DNA from: Syntrophobacteraceae bacterium
GTDB lineage: Bacteria > Desulfobacterota > Syntrophobacteria > Syntrophobacterales > Syntrophobacteraceae
Direction: 5' to 3'
Assembly (NCBI GenBank): GCA_013314815.1
Contig: JABUEY010000034.1
Location: 1-33,436, forward strand
DNA length: 33,436 bases
A program made the translations under genes and the position numbers. The stretch's first letter is position 1. Each line of letters starts with the position of its first letter. Below are positions 16,824-24,077 of the stretch, one piece after another. Below the pieces are notes generated by a model. It saw nothing but the letters and a program-made list of their open reading frames with translations, ran no database searches and was not told the DNA's origin.

Positions 16824-17642
16824 TCAGATCAGGTTCGCCGTGAGGTAGTCCAGAGTCGCGGGGAGGTTCAGTTCCACTGTCGAGATGAACTGCAGACTGA
16901 TACGGCCCTCCGACATTCTGCATTCGTGCAGGTGACCGCCGTGGTTGAGTTCCGAGTTGAGAAAATGGAGATGATACCCCGGACTGGCCAGGGACTTGAT
17001 GAATTCGGGAGTGTAAAAGCCGATGACGGTACCCCTCGTTTCGTGATACTCGAAAACCCTGGGAGTCACTTCCTGTATGGGGCGGTGGTTCTCCTGTCTG
17101 GGCACGGACCACACTTTCACGTAAGGAAAAGTACCTTCGATGCGGATGGCGTAGAACATGTTGACCGAAGGAATCAGGCGGTACAGGAGATTCTTGAATG
17201 CCGCATGATCCAGTTCGCCTTCAACGTCTTCTACGGTCGTCGGGTCGAAGAACGTCACGCAGGCAAACGGGGTCTGGACACTGTCGCTGACCGGGTGAGC
17301 AAACCCGTCGTCTTTTAACTGGTAGACCTGTCCGTCCAGCAGGATCATCTCTCCATCCAGGTCATTGAAGGTACCCACCCCGAAATCTCCGTGCATCTTG
17401 ATCTCGCCAAGTGTAGTGTTCTCTTCGTAAACTCCTTTCAGTAAGGCACTCATGGGAGCCGACAGGTAGACATTCCTGCTCTTGCCGTCCATGGGCAGGA
17501 ATCTTCTGATCGCACGCTCGATGAGTTGTTCCTCCGACAGGCCTGTGTTCCGTGACGCAAGAGCAAGCATCTCACACAGGTCCCCGGGAAGGGAGACCGT
17601 ACACGTTCCCGGATCCAGTTTCAGTTCATCTCGTGTGTTCAT
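16824..17642 (-). CDS. Ribbon-helix-helix domain fused to alpha-acetolactate decarboxylase
   Basis: Residues 55-272 match alpha-acetolactate decarboxylase (AlsD/BudA), which turns acetolactate into acetoin and CO2: SALLKGVYEENTTLGEI, HGDFGVGTFNDLDGEMILLDG, TPFACVTFF, and the Zn ligands H224, H226 (YHLHF) and H237 (GGHLHE). The first 50 residues are not part of that family; TVSLPGDLCEMLALASRNTG followed by LSEEQLIERAIRRFL looks like a ribbon-helix-helix (CopG/Arc) DNA-binding unit. ATG 17642 is better spaced from AGGA than ATG 17651. No acetolactate synthase or acetoin gene is adjacent, so the source of substrate is unclear. Decarboxylase assignment is firm; DNA binding by the N-terminal part is inference. 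Confidence 0.87.
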   Translation of the reverse strand: MNTRDELKLDPGTCTVSLPGDLCEMLALASRNTGLSEEQLIERAIRRFLPMDGKSRNVYLSAPMSALLKGVYEENTTLGEIKMHGDFGVGTFNDLDGEMILLDGQVYQLKDDGFAHPVSDSVQTPFACVTFFDPTTVEDVEGELDHAAFKNLLYRLIPSVNMFYAIRIEGTFPYVKVWSVPRQENHRPIQEVTPRVFEYHETRGTVIGFYTPEFIKSLASPGYHLHFLNSELNHGGHLHECRMSEGRISLQFISTVELNLPATLDYLTANLI

Positions 17643-17822
17643 CTCGTTCATCCTGTGATGTTCTTGTTTCGGGAAGACCGATCACGGTTGCAGGCGTTGA
17701 TTCCTGGATCCATTTTACATCTTGTCCAGTTCAAATCAAATGGAAGAATTCCGAACGAATGCCCTGTTTGAAGAACGTCTGCCCGGGAGCCCGGCAGAAA
17801 AGTTTCGGCCGGATCACCGGGA

Positions 17823-17998
17823 GAATTCAGGTTCATCCTGGAAACGAGTACCTCCGGTGCTTTTCACGCATGCGGTGCCATTCGCGAAAAACCTCGTTGG
17901 CATCGGCAGCTCATTTGCGGAAACGATGCTGTTGCGGGTGCATTCCACCTTTGTGCGACAACTGTCCGGCTACGCATTTGCCGGATGAACCATAATTC
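17823..17998. repeat. Composite repeat family, copy R4, with terminal inverted repeats
   Basis: The ends GAATTCAGGTTCATC (17823-17837) and GATGAACCATAATTC (17984-17998) are inverted copies at 13 of 15 bases. The left arm is an inverted copy of the R5 tail (CGTTTCCAGGATGAACC with the GGAGGTACT block). The right half holds ATTCCACCTTTGTGCGACAA and CTGTCCGGCTACGCATTTG. At about 176 bp without coding capacity it looks like a small non-autonomous element. It fills most of the gap 17643-18050. Confidence 0.7.
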
Positions 17999-18056
17999 AG
18001 CCCCTCGTCGACCGGCTTCCCAGTTCATTTGAACTCGCACTTCGGAGTGGAAGCCC

Positions 18057-18084
18057 TTTACGTTGCGGAAATGCAGTGTAATAA
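18057..18084 (+). promoter_or_regulatory. Candidate promoter of the clostripain-like gene
   Basis: TTTACG (18057-18062) and TAATAA (18079-18084) are separated by 16 bases. Transcription from about 18091 would make a leader of about 168 nt. Confidence 0.35.
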
Positions 18085-18130
18085 TGTGTTATCAAGTGTG
18101 GTGTTTTTTGACTGGAGAGTACGGAGCCAC

Positions 18131-18212
18131 CAGGACGCAACGCCGGTGAGATGGCAGGTGTCCTCAGGCATAATCCCTGAATTGGAGTCCGTGTTGCCTG
18201 GATTCCCCCAGG
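18131..18212 (+). promoter_or_regulatory. Structured leader with alternative hairpins
   Basis: AGGAC (18132-18136) pairs with GTCCT (18160-18164), enclosing GCC/GGC (18142-18144, 18153-18155). CAGGCA (18165-18170) pairs with TGCCTG (18195-18200), whereas CCTGG (18197-18201) can instead pair with CCAGG (18208-18212). The last two stems share bases and exclude each other, as in an attenuator. I do not recognise a known riboswitch class. Confidence 0.3.
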
Positions 18213-18258
18213 TTCAACGTCCTTTCCACGACGGCGGTACCGTCCCGGAGGGTCAGGA

Positions 18259-19455
18259 ATGCTAACGAGAATAAAGACGATCCCAGTTCTTCTGAGTCTT
18301 CTGCTGCTGATTTCGGTTTCGCCTGTGATTCACGGAATCTGCCAAGCCGAAGTGAAAGAATGGACCTTGCTTGTATACCTGAACGGCAACAACGAAGACG
18401 ATGAACTCGTGCCCCTCGTCCTCAATCAACTGGAGCAGGCAGGTACCACCGCCCATATCAATGTCGTCGTCCAGTGGGCCGGTCTTTCGGAAGGCCATGT
18501 CCGGCGTGCACTCGTTGTCAGGGACAGTGATCCACGTATGTTTACCTCGCCGGTGATCGATGATCTGACCGGCACGGACATGGGACATTGGCAGAGTCTG
18601 GTCGAGTTCATCCGGTGGGGTGTGACGAACTATCCCGCAAGACATTATTTCATCGGCATGAAGTGTCCGGCGGCTCCATGGCCCGAGGGACTGAGTGTGG
18701 ACGCCACAACGGGCAGTTCGATGACGTTCCAGGAATTGGGGCAGGCCCTGGACGAAGCATCCCGATTCATCGGCAGGAAGATCGACATCTTCGGAATCGA
18801 TGCGGGCCTCGTTCAGATGATCGAACTTGCCTGCGAACTGGAAGATTCGGTCGAGATACTCGTGGCATCCCAGGACACGGCTCCGGCCGGAGGATGGCCG
18901 TACGAAAGGTTTTTGAACGAGTGGACCAGGAACCCGGGTGCGACTCGACATGCTGTGGCGGGGATGGTGGTCGGCGAATACATCCGGGAAGCGCACAAGC
19001 ACGGCCCCGCGACCCTTTCGGCTCTCGAACTGTGGAAGTTGAGATCCTTCAAAAGGACAATGGGGGAGCTGGTGGAGTCCATGATGAGTGCGGATGCCGA
19101 ACAGCGCGAAATCATTCTCACGGTTGCGGCATCGAGCAGGAGATTCAAAGGCACGAACCAGGCGGATCTCATCGAATTCATCAACAGGCTGGCAATCGGA
19201 GCCATAAAGAATCCGACGATCTTTCAAGGCATGCCTCTTTTCCTGAAAAGGCTGCTTGTAGTCGACTACACCACCCGAAACATGTTCGTTTCCAATGGCA
19301 AGACCCCCCCGGAACACAGGACAAACGGCATTTCCGTCTGGCTGCCCGGAAGCGGGGATGCTTACGAGGCGCATGCTCAGGAATACGAATCTCTAAGATT
19401 TCACAGCGGCACGGGCTGGAACAATCTCCTCAGGCACCTCCTCGATCGCCCGTAA
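18259..19455 (+). CDS. Secreted clostripain-like (peptidase C11) protein lacking catalytic residues
   Basis: A 398-residue protein with a signal peptide (1-30, cut near CQA) and the C11/clostripain fold: KEWTLLVYLNGNNEDDEL (34-50), DIFGIDAGLVQMIEL (176-190) and ASQDTAPAGGWPYERF (203-218), which matches the SEE..PG.GWPY segment of active members. The catalytic pair is missing. The His-Gly expected after the FIGM strand is replaced by KCPA (135-138), and the cysteine of the DACLM motif is glycine (G183). It is therefore probably not a protease but a binding or structural relative in the periplasm. ATG 18259 has GGAGG seven bases upstream. It seems to be a single gene, with promoter, long leader and terminator hairpin. 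Confidence 0.82.
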   Translation: MLTRIKTIPVLLSLLLLISVSPVIHGICQAEVKEWTLLVYLNGNNEDDELVPLVLNQLEQAGTTAHINVVVQWAGLSEGHVRRALVVRDSDPRMFTSPVIDDLTGTDMGHWQSLVEFIRWGVTNYPARHYFIGMKCPAAPWPEGLSVDATTGSSMTFQELGQALDEASRFIGRKIDIFGIDAGLVQMIELACELEDSVEILVASQDTAPAGGWPYERFLNEWTRNPGATRHAVAGMVVGEYIREAHKHGPATLSALELWKLRSFKRTMGELVESMMSADAEQREIILTVAASSRRFKGTNQADLIEFINRLAIGAIKNPTIFQGMPLFLKRLLVVDYTTRNMFVSNGKTPPEHRTNGISVWLPGSGDAYEAHAQEYESLRFHSGTGWNNLLRHLLDRP

Positions 19456-19488
19456 GTAAGGATGGTTCAGTGCAGATGCCAGAACAGG

Positions 19489-19519
19489 GAAAGAGCCGCA
19501 GGATTCCCGCGACTCTTTC
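19489..19519 (+). terminator. Hairpin terminator after the clostripain-like gene
   Basis: GAAAGAG-c-CGC (19489-19499) pairs with GCG-a-CTCTTTC (19509-19519), with one mismatch. A pyrimidine-rich stretch follows. Confidence 0.55.
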
Positions 19520-19583
19520 TCTGCTCTCTGATATGTAAACCCGCCCCTGCTGTCAGCGGCGATGACTCCGGCTTTCACACCGG

Positions 19584-19805
19584 TCAGGAAACGTAGTCCT
19601 CGTTGACATACCGGCCCTCGAGGAGAGTGATCAACTGCTCATCCTCTTCCACTTCCAGTCCTGCATCGACTCCCCAGTCCACGGCAAGCCTGTCGGAGTA
19701 GATATCTCCACCCCCTCCGATCAGGTCTGCATGAGATTCAACATCCAGACCGGTCATCCACAAGGGCCTTCCCTGCTTCCTCAATTCACTGATATTCAGT
19801 TCCAT
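19584..19805 (-). CDS. Small acidic hypothetical protein (73 aa)
   Basis: I do not recognise a family. The 73-residue product is strongly acidic in its second half (VEEDEQLITLLEGRYVNEDY) and has a glycine run LIGGGGDIY in the middle, without signal peptide or membrane segment. ATG 19805 has GAGGGG six bases upstream. Codon choice looks like its neighbours, and no better ORF occupies the stretch. It faces the end of the clostripain-like gene and has no operon partner. Acidic small proteins of this sort may be inhibitors or adaptors, but nothing here shows that. Confidence 0.5.
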   Translation of the reverse strand: MELNISELRKQGRPLWMTGLDVESHADLIGGGGDIYSDRLAVDWGVDAGLEVEEDEQLITLLEGRYVNEDYVS

Positions 19806-20308
19806 GGCTGCCCCTCGCTTTACATATATCCCGCATTGGGATAGTTATTATCATCAAATAAGCCTTCCTTGCTTTGACGGTAACTTAAGCATGATCCTGC
19901 TGTTGTCAATATTCGAACTCCGGTTCTGTTCCTTTATTGGGACGCTGTGTGGCTCCCCGATTTGAAACCCGTTGGAATCAGCAGTTCCTCTTGACAAAAG
20001 GACAGGTATGTCAGTGCGCAAATCCCCAGCATCCTGGCAGCCTCTTTCTGCTGGCTCAATCGCCTCTTCCGTCAACTTCCGCAAACTTCTTCAAGAACCA
20101 CCCTCCACGACTCCTGCAACAACTCCGTCCGTCTCATCAGCGACTTGCCGGACCCAACACCCTCGAGAACCGGACCGCTTGCGTACTGCAGGTGCAAACA
20201 TTTCATAGTTCTTTTGGCATCTTCTCATAAAGACACGTGGCCGAAGGATTCAGCAGGGAATAGGGAGCCAAGATCATAGATCTTTATGGCGCGATCTGCG
20301 CTTGGACT

Positions 20309-20455
20309 GGATTCCCGCCTTTTGCGGGAATGACGGTGTGAGTTTCGCGGGAATGACGGTGTGAGTTATGAGGGAATGACCGTGTGATGCCGAATGGCGT
20401 TGTGATGCCATCGATCCCTTGCGTAAGAAAGCATCGGAGTACCCGTTTATGAACC
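20309..20455 (+). repeat. Composite repeat family, copy R6
   Basis: Begins with CTGGATTCCCGCCTTTTGCG, the 8-bp palindrome ATTCCCGC/GCGGGAAT. Four GGAATGAC-type units follow, and it ends in CGATCCCTTGCGTAAGAAAG, then GGAGTACCCGTTTATGAACC, a diverged form of the R5 tail. The remainder of the gap 19806-20490 shows no gene or RNA that I can recognise. Confidence 0.75.
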
Positions 20456-20492
20456 CAACTTGCCTGCTCCTGACGGTGGAATCAGAAATTTC

Positions 20493-20521
20493 TTGACAAT
20501 CGGAGCCATTCGATACGTAAT
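20493..20521 (+). promoter_or_regulatory. Strong sigma-70-like promoter with long leader
   Basis: A perfect TTGACA (20493-20498), a 17-base spacer and CGTAAT (20516-20521). Transcription would start near 20529, some 310 bases before the methyltransferase. The leader (20529-20838) shows no convincing ORF on either strand and might hold a small RNA or regulatory leader. Confidence 0.45.
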
Positions 20522-20838
20522 AATAATATATCTCAAATTCAATCATCATTTCTTGGTACGGCACAATCGAGGCTTCGACTGCACTGCACACCGTAAGGTT
20601 CTGACCGCTGAAGTGTTTTGTTTCTTGCGGCTCCTGTCGTTCCGGAATGGGAAATGGCCCACGGTCGCCCCGGGGATTCGCCTCCTGCGAGACGAGCGTT
20701 GCCTGGCGCACCTGAGGACACTTCGAGCTTTCCGTTCCGCCATTTCCCGTAAGTGCCAGATCGAGACTCGGCTGGATGTGAACGACGAAGATGGTGTGCG
20801 CGGACTCTTCGGGGTTCACTCCAAGGGAAAAGGAGTGC

Positions 20839-21447
20839 ATGCACGTGACGGACTGGGCGAAAGATTCGGTTCCATCAGCGCAGGGAGAATGCAACGGAAG
20901 GACCTTCGACGGCCCGGCAGCCCTCCTGGTGGAATTCAGCCGTCTTTTTGCACCCGGCAGTCTGCCCGGGCCGATACTTGACCTGGCATGCGGAGACTGC
21001 CGAAACGGCATCTTTCTCGCTCGCAGGAACCTGCCCGTTGTCTGCTGCGACAAATCGCAGGAAAGCCTTGAACGCGCTCGTGAGGCCGCCCGCGAATCCG
21101 GAGTGACTGTTCGAATCCGGAGGGTGGACCTTGAAATGGAAGGATCGAATCCCCTCGAACAGGACTATTACGGAGCGATCCTTGTTTTCCGTTATCTCCA
21201 CAGACCTCTTTTCCCCTCTATCAGAAGCGCGTTGCGCGAAGGGGGAATCCTTGTCTATGAAACCTACACCACTTTGCAGCCCATGTTCGGAAAGCCGCAC
21301 AACCCTGCTTTTCTGCTGGAACCCGGTGAGTTGTTCGATGCCTTCAAGGACTGGGAAATCATCCATTATTTTGAAGGAATCAAGGAAAGCCCGCGCAGGG
21401 CGGTGGCCCGGATCATCTGCCGCAAACCCTTGCGCGGTGGCGGATAG
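20839..21447 (+). CDS. Class I SAM-dependent methyltransferase (TehB-like)
   Basis: A 202-residue Rossmann methyltransferase. Motif I is ILDLACGDCRNGIFLA (46-61), followed by the acidic strand VVCCDKS (67-73) and an EGGILVYETYT motif near the C-terminal strands; the last part (KPHNPAFLLEPGELFDAF) is typical of the TehB/tellurite-resistance-type subgroup of small methyltransferases. The substrate cannot be named. Two starts compete: ATG 20839 lies only three bases after AAGGAG, whereas GTG 20845 lies nine bases after it and may be the true start (200 residues). The PilZ gene follows 171 bases downstream on the same strand. Confidence 0.8.
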   Translation: MHVTDWAKDSVPSAQGECNGRTFDGPAALLVEFSRLFAPGSLPGPILDLACGDCRNGIFLARRNLPVVCCDKSQESLERAREAARESGVTVRIRRVDLEMEGSNPLEQDYYGAILVFRYLHRPLFPSIRSALREGGILVYETYTTLQPMFGKPHNPAFLLEPGELFDAFKDWEIIHYFEGIKESPRRAVARIICRKPLRGGG

Positions 21448-21618
21448 CAGTGATGATCGAGCCACGACCGGTTTGTGTGCCGCCGCATGTCCACACAAGA
21501 GATCCGGCGACAGCAGACGCGGTGTGCGCCGGCGTGCAGAAGCGGTTTCATTGTGCACGTTCGGGTTAAAGCTGTTCCGTGTTCTTCCTGCATCCGAATT
21601 CTTGAAAGGGAATGTTCC

Positions 21619-21975
21619 ATGAACAGGAGAAGCTTCACGAGGGTACCATTTCAGGCCGATGCCGTCGTCAGGCACCGGGACATGGAGATCAGAGGACGGG
21701 TGAAGAACCTGAGTCTCGACGGGTTTCTTCTGGAAACATCGGAGAAGATTCCCCTTGATGAGCCGATTCAAGGCAGGCTGTTCATATCCAACGGTTCCAC
21801 GGAGTTCCTGACCGATTTCAAGGGGACAGTGGTCAGCCTGGCGGACAATGCTATGGGGATTCGCTTCTCGGGCATGCATGTGGACTCCTTCGTCGGTCTG
21901 CGCAAGATCATCGAGTCGATGCTAGATGACGAAGAAAAAATGAGGGCGGAACTGACCGGCAGACAGCACGGATGA
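21619..21975 (+). CDS. PilZ domain protein (c-di-GMP receptor)
   Basis: A 118-residue single PilZ domain that probably binds cyclic di-GMP. Both binding motifs are present: RSFTR (4-8, the RxxxR motif) and NLSLDG (30-35, the D/NxSxxG motif), followed by the beta-barrel strands and a C-terminal helix (GLRKIIESMLDDEEKMRAE). ATG 21619 follows GAAAGGG; the frame is open upstream from 21475 but shows no similarity. It is a stand-alone receptor without output domain, so it would act by binding a partner protein such as a motility or polysaccharide component. No such partner is adjacent; the convergent membrane protein may or may not be related. Confidence 0.88.
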   Translation: MNRRSFTRVPFQADAVVRHRDMEIRGRVKNLSLDGFLLETSEKIPLDEPIQGRLFISNGSTEFLTDFKGTVVSLADNAMGIRFSGMHVDSFVGLRKIIESMLDDEEKMRAELTGRQHG

Positions 21976-22006
21976 GACTTGCGGAAAACCTTTCCCGGCC
22001 GGATCT

Positions 22007-22465
22007 TCAAGCCGGCATTCCCCCCCGCCCTATCCACGCTTGCCAGTGATCGTACCTGGGGAAGTAGACAACCATTCCAAGCAGCGATAGAAGAAAGAGG
22101 ATGTAGAAATCCCTTGGGAGTCCACCCACGAGAAACAGGACCAGCCCCAGGCCGGCTGCAATTTCGCACAGACCGAAGGTGATGACGGTCGCGATCCTCA
22201 GCCTGCTCACGAAGGTCCTGAGAGTATCCTGTGGGGATTTTTTCAGTACGGCCTTTCTTGTCATTCGGATCCCGAAGAGGATCATCACGGCGACGATATA
22301 GAAGATCTCGCGCAACCTGTCGACGTGTTGAGGGGCAAAGCCTTCGAAGGGCTTGTAAGCGAAGGAAAAGTATTCCACAACCCCCGCAAAAAACAACACC
22401 GCACCGATGAAGGCTCCTGCGACGGTCGCCGTCACCCGATGTTCCTTCTTCACATCGACGTTCAT
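22007..22465 (-). CDS. Four-helix membrane protein of unknown function
   Basis: A 152-residue integral membrane protein with about four transmembrane segments: roughly 12-35, 53-67, 91-114 and 119-135. Charged loops lie at 68-90 (RKAVLKKSPQDTLRTFVSRLR) and in the tail. The segment after the first helix (YFSFAYKPFEGFAP) is probably extracytoplasmic. I do not recognise the family with certainty. ATG 22465 has AGGAGG seven bases upstream. The frame is open to 22948, but that extension translates repeat R5 and is not real. Convergent with the PilZ gene, 31 bases apart. Confidence 0.75.
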   Translation of the reverse strand: MNVDVKKEHRVTATVAGAFIGAVLFFAGVVEYFSFAYKPFEGFAPQHVDRLREIFYIVAVMILFGIRMTRKAVLKKSPQDTLRTFVSRLRIATVITFGLCEIAAGLGLVLFLVGGLPRDFYILFLLSLLGMVVYFPRYDHWQAWIGRGGMPA

Positions 22466-22629
22466 CGCCGATCCTCCTTTCTGAAGATCTTCCTCATGAT
22501 CGACCGACAGGGTACCGTCACCGGCAAGGGTGCCACGGACATCCTGCAAATGGGCGGGTCCCGGTAACTGGTGCAGATTTTGTGCTTTTAGCATCCCGAC
22601 GCTTTCGCGGTCAATGCCCATGCAGGCCC

Positions 22630-22850
22630 CGGTCTTTTCGCGGGAATAACGTTGGGATGCGGGAGTGACGTCGTGATGCTGGAATGACATTGGGATTTTC
22701 GCGGGAATAACGTTGTGGTACAGAATGACGTTGGGATCTTCGCAGGAATGACGTTGTGATGTCGAATGACGTTGGGACGCCGTCGATTCTTTGCGTGAAA
22801 AGCAGCGGATGCGTAAAAAACGCCGGAGGTACTCGTTTGCCGGATGAACC
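22630..22850 (+). repeat. Composite repeat family, copy R5 (longest)
   Basis: Seven degenerate tandem units of 18-22 bp, consensus about GCGGGAATGACGTTGGGAT, run from 22640 to about 22780. The tail follows: CGATTCTTTGCGTGAAAAGC, CGCCGGAGGTACTCGTTTGC and CGGATGAACC. It sits immediately upstream of the EamA start. The gap 22466-22629 has no gene. Confidence 0.8.
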
Positions 22851-22866
22851 TTATTTTTCATATCGC

Positions 22867-23889
22867 ATGCAGGCAGCAAGTCCAAACATCCCCTCATCCG
22901 CAGGACGAAACGGGAATGGCTCGGAGCAGCAGGCGAACATCGGATCACATCCGGAAAACCGCCCGGTCGAACCGATCATCTACGCCAAGTTGTTCCTTAC
23001 GGCGGTCATCTGGGGAGGAACCTTCGTGGCGGGGCGGATCCTCGCCGGGGAGGTCGGACCGTTTTCGGCATCCTTTCTTCGCTTTGCGGCGGCTTCCTTC
23101 TTTCTGTTCCTTTTCGCCGCGAAATGCTTCGGAAGGTTGCCAGTGCTGGAACGCGGCCAGTTTTTCACGGTTTTTGTCCTCGGCATGACGGGAGTCTTCG
23201 CCTACAATGTTTTCTTTTTTTCCGGGCTGAAGACGGTCGATGCAGGCCGGGCATCTCTCATCATCGCCACTCAGCCCGCCTTTATCGCTCTTTTCTCGCA
23301 CCTTTTCTTCCGGGAACCACTGGGTTCACTGAAGGTGCTGGGAATAGCCCTGTCCATTTCCGGAGCGTTCGTCGTCCTTTCGCGAGGAAATTTCTCCGAT
23401 CTGCTGAACGGAGGGATTGGCGCCGGCGAGATCTACATTTTCGGATGCGTGGCCAGCTGGGTCTGTTATTCCCTCGTCGGCAAGGTGGCCATGAAACGGT
23501 TGCCGCCTGTAGTGGCGGTGGCTTACGCCTGCGGCATGGGAGCCTTGTGCCTTCTTCCCGCCGCTCTTTTCGAAGGGGTCGTAAACGACAGCCGCCATTA
23601 TTCCCTCTCGGCATGGCTCGCCGTTTTCTATCTCGGACTTTTCGGCTCCGCCGTGGGCTTTATCTGGTATTACGAAGGCATCCGGTCCATCGGTTTGTCC
23701 CGGGCAGGTATTTTTATCAGCTTCGTTCCCGTCAGTTCTGTGGCCCTCGCCTGTCTCCTTCTTCACGAGGCCCTGGACGCTTCCCTTTTTGCCGGTGGGG
23801 TCCTCGTCGTTGCGGGAGTCTTTCTCACCGCCAGGTCTCCGGGCATCCCCCTGCAGGCCCCGGCCTTCACACATCCACCCAGGCGCTAA
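22867..23889 (+). CDS. EamA (DMT-superfamily) transporter
   Basis: A 340-residue membrane protein with ten predicted helices in two EamA repeats, the usual drug/metabolite transporter layout. Typical stretches are LTAVIWGGTFVAGRILAGEV (first helix), ATQPAFIALFSHLFFREPL (end of repeat 1), YYEGIRSIGLSRAGIFISFVP and the last helix LFAGGVLVVAGVFLT. It should export small metabolites or amino acids across the inner membrane; the substrate cannot be told. ATG 22867 is the only start in frame near the domain, gives a 37-residue hydrophilic N-terminus and has no good ribosome site. It begins 17 bases after repeat R5, which may have displaced the original 5-prime signals. Confidence 0.85.
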   Translation: MQAASPNIPSSAGRNGNGSEQQANIGSHPENRPVEPIIYAKLFLTAVIWGGTFVAGRILAGEVGPFSASFLRFAAASFFLFLFAAKCFGRLPVLERGQFFTVFVLGMTGVFAYNVFFFSGLKTVDAGRASLIIATQPAFIALFSHLFFREPLGSLKVLGIALSISGAFVVLSRGNFSDLLNGGIGAGEIYIFGCVASWVCYSLVGKVAMKRLPPVVAVAYACGMGALCLLPAALFEGVVNDSRHYSLSAWLAVFYLGLFGSAVGFIWYYEGIRSIGLSRAGIFISFVPVSSVALACLLLHEALDASLFAGGVLVVAGVFLTARSPGIPLQAPAFTHPPRR

Positions 23890-23964
23890 ATTCGCTTCGG
23901 CGTGCGCGTTCTCTTCTTTCACCCGTGGCCCGTGCATCCGCCAACCCCTTCCCGGTACTTCAGG

Positions 23965-24007
23965 CTTTTGTTAACCTCTTGACTTTCACCTTTTGTTCAC
24001 CTAACCT
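23965..24007 (+). promoter_or_regulatory. Promoter and putative LexA operators of the lexA-imuB-dnaE2 operon
   Basis: CTTTTGTTAACCT (23965-23977) and CTTTTGTTCACCT (23990-24002) are direct repeats identical at 12 of 13 bases, with a 25-bp period. Between and under them lie TTGACT (23979-23984) and, 17 bases on, TAACCT (24002-24007). A repressor bound at the repeats would cover the whole promoter, as expected for self-repression by LexA. Confidence 0.55.
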
Positions 24008-24013
24008 ATAGCC

Positions 24014-24040
24014 AGCACCCGGGTGGATATGCCGGGTGCT
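24014..24040 (+). other. Hairpin at the 5-prime end of the lexA transcript
   Basis: AGCACCCGG (24014-24022) pairs with CCGGGTGCT (24032-24040) around a 9-base loop. No U tract follows. It would be at the very start of the lexA message, or may end the EamA transcript. Confidence 0.45.
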
Positions 24041-24077
24041 GCAAGATTACGGTCGAGAACCGAAGGAGTCCAAAGCC

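Noticed and set aside
18104-18212. A possible c-di-GMP (GEMM) riboswitch, because of GGACGCAACGCC before the clostripain-like gene
   Set aside because: The other essential elements, the GCAAACC-type and GGTAGGTAGCGGGG-type segments, are absent; only a generic structured leader is claimed.
22630-22790. Tandem units looking like a short CRISPR array
   Set aside because: Units of 18-22 bp are contiguous and degenerate, with no unique spacers, no leader and no cas genes nearby.
22466-22948. N-terminal extension of the four-helix membrane protein
   Set aside because: The extra residues are translation of tandem repeat R5, and a strong ribosome site marks the start at 22465.
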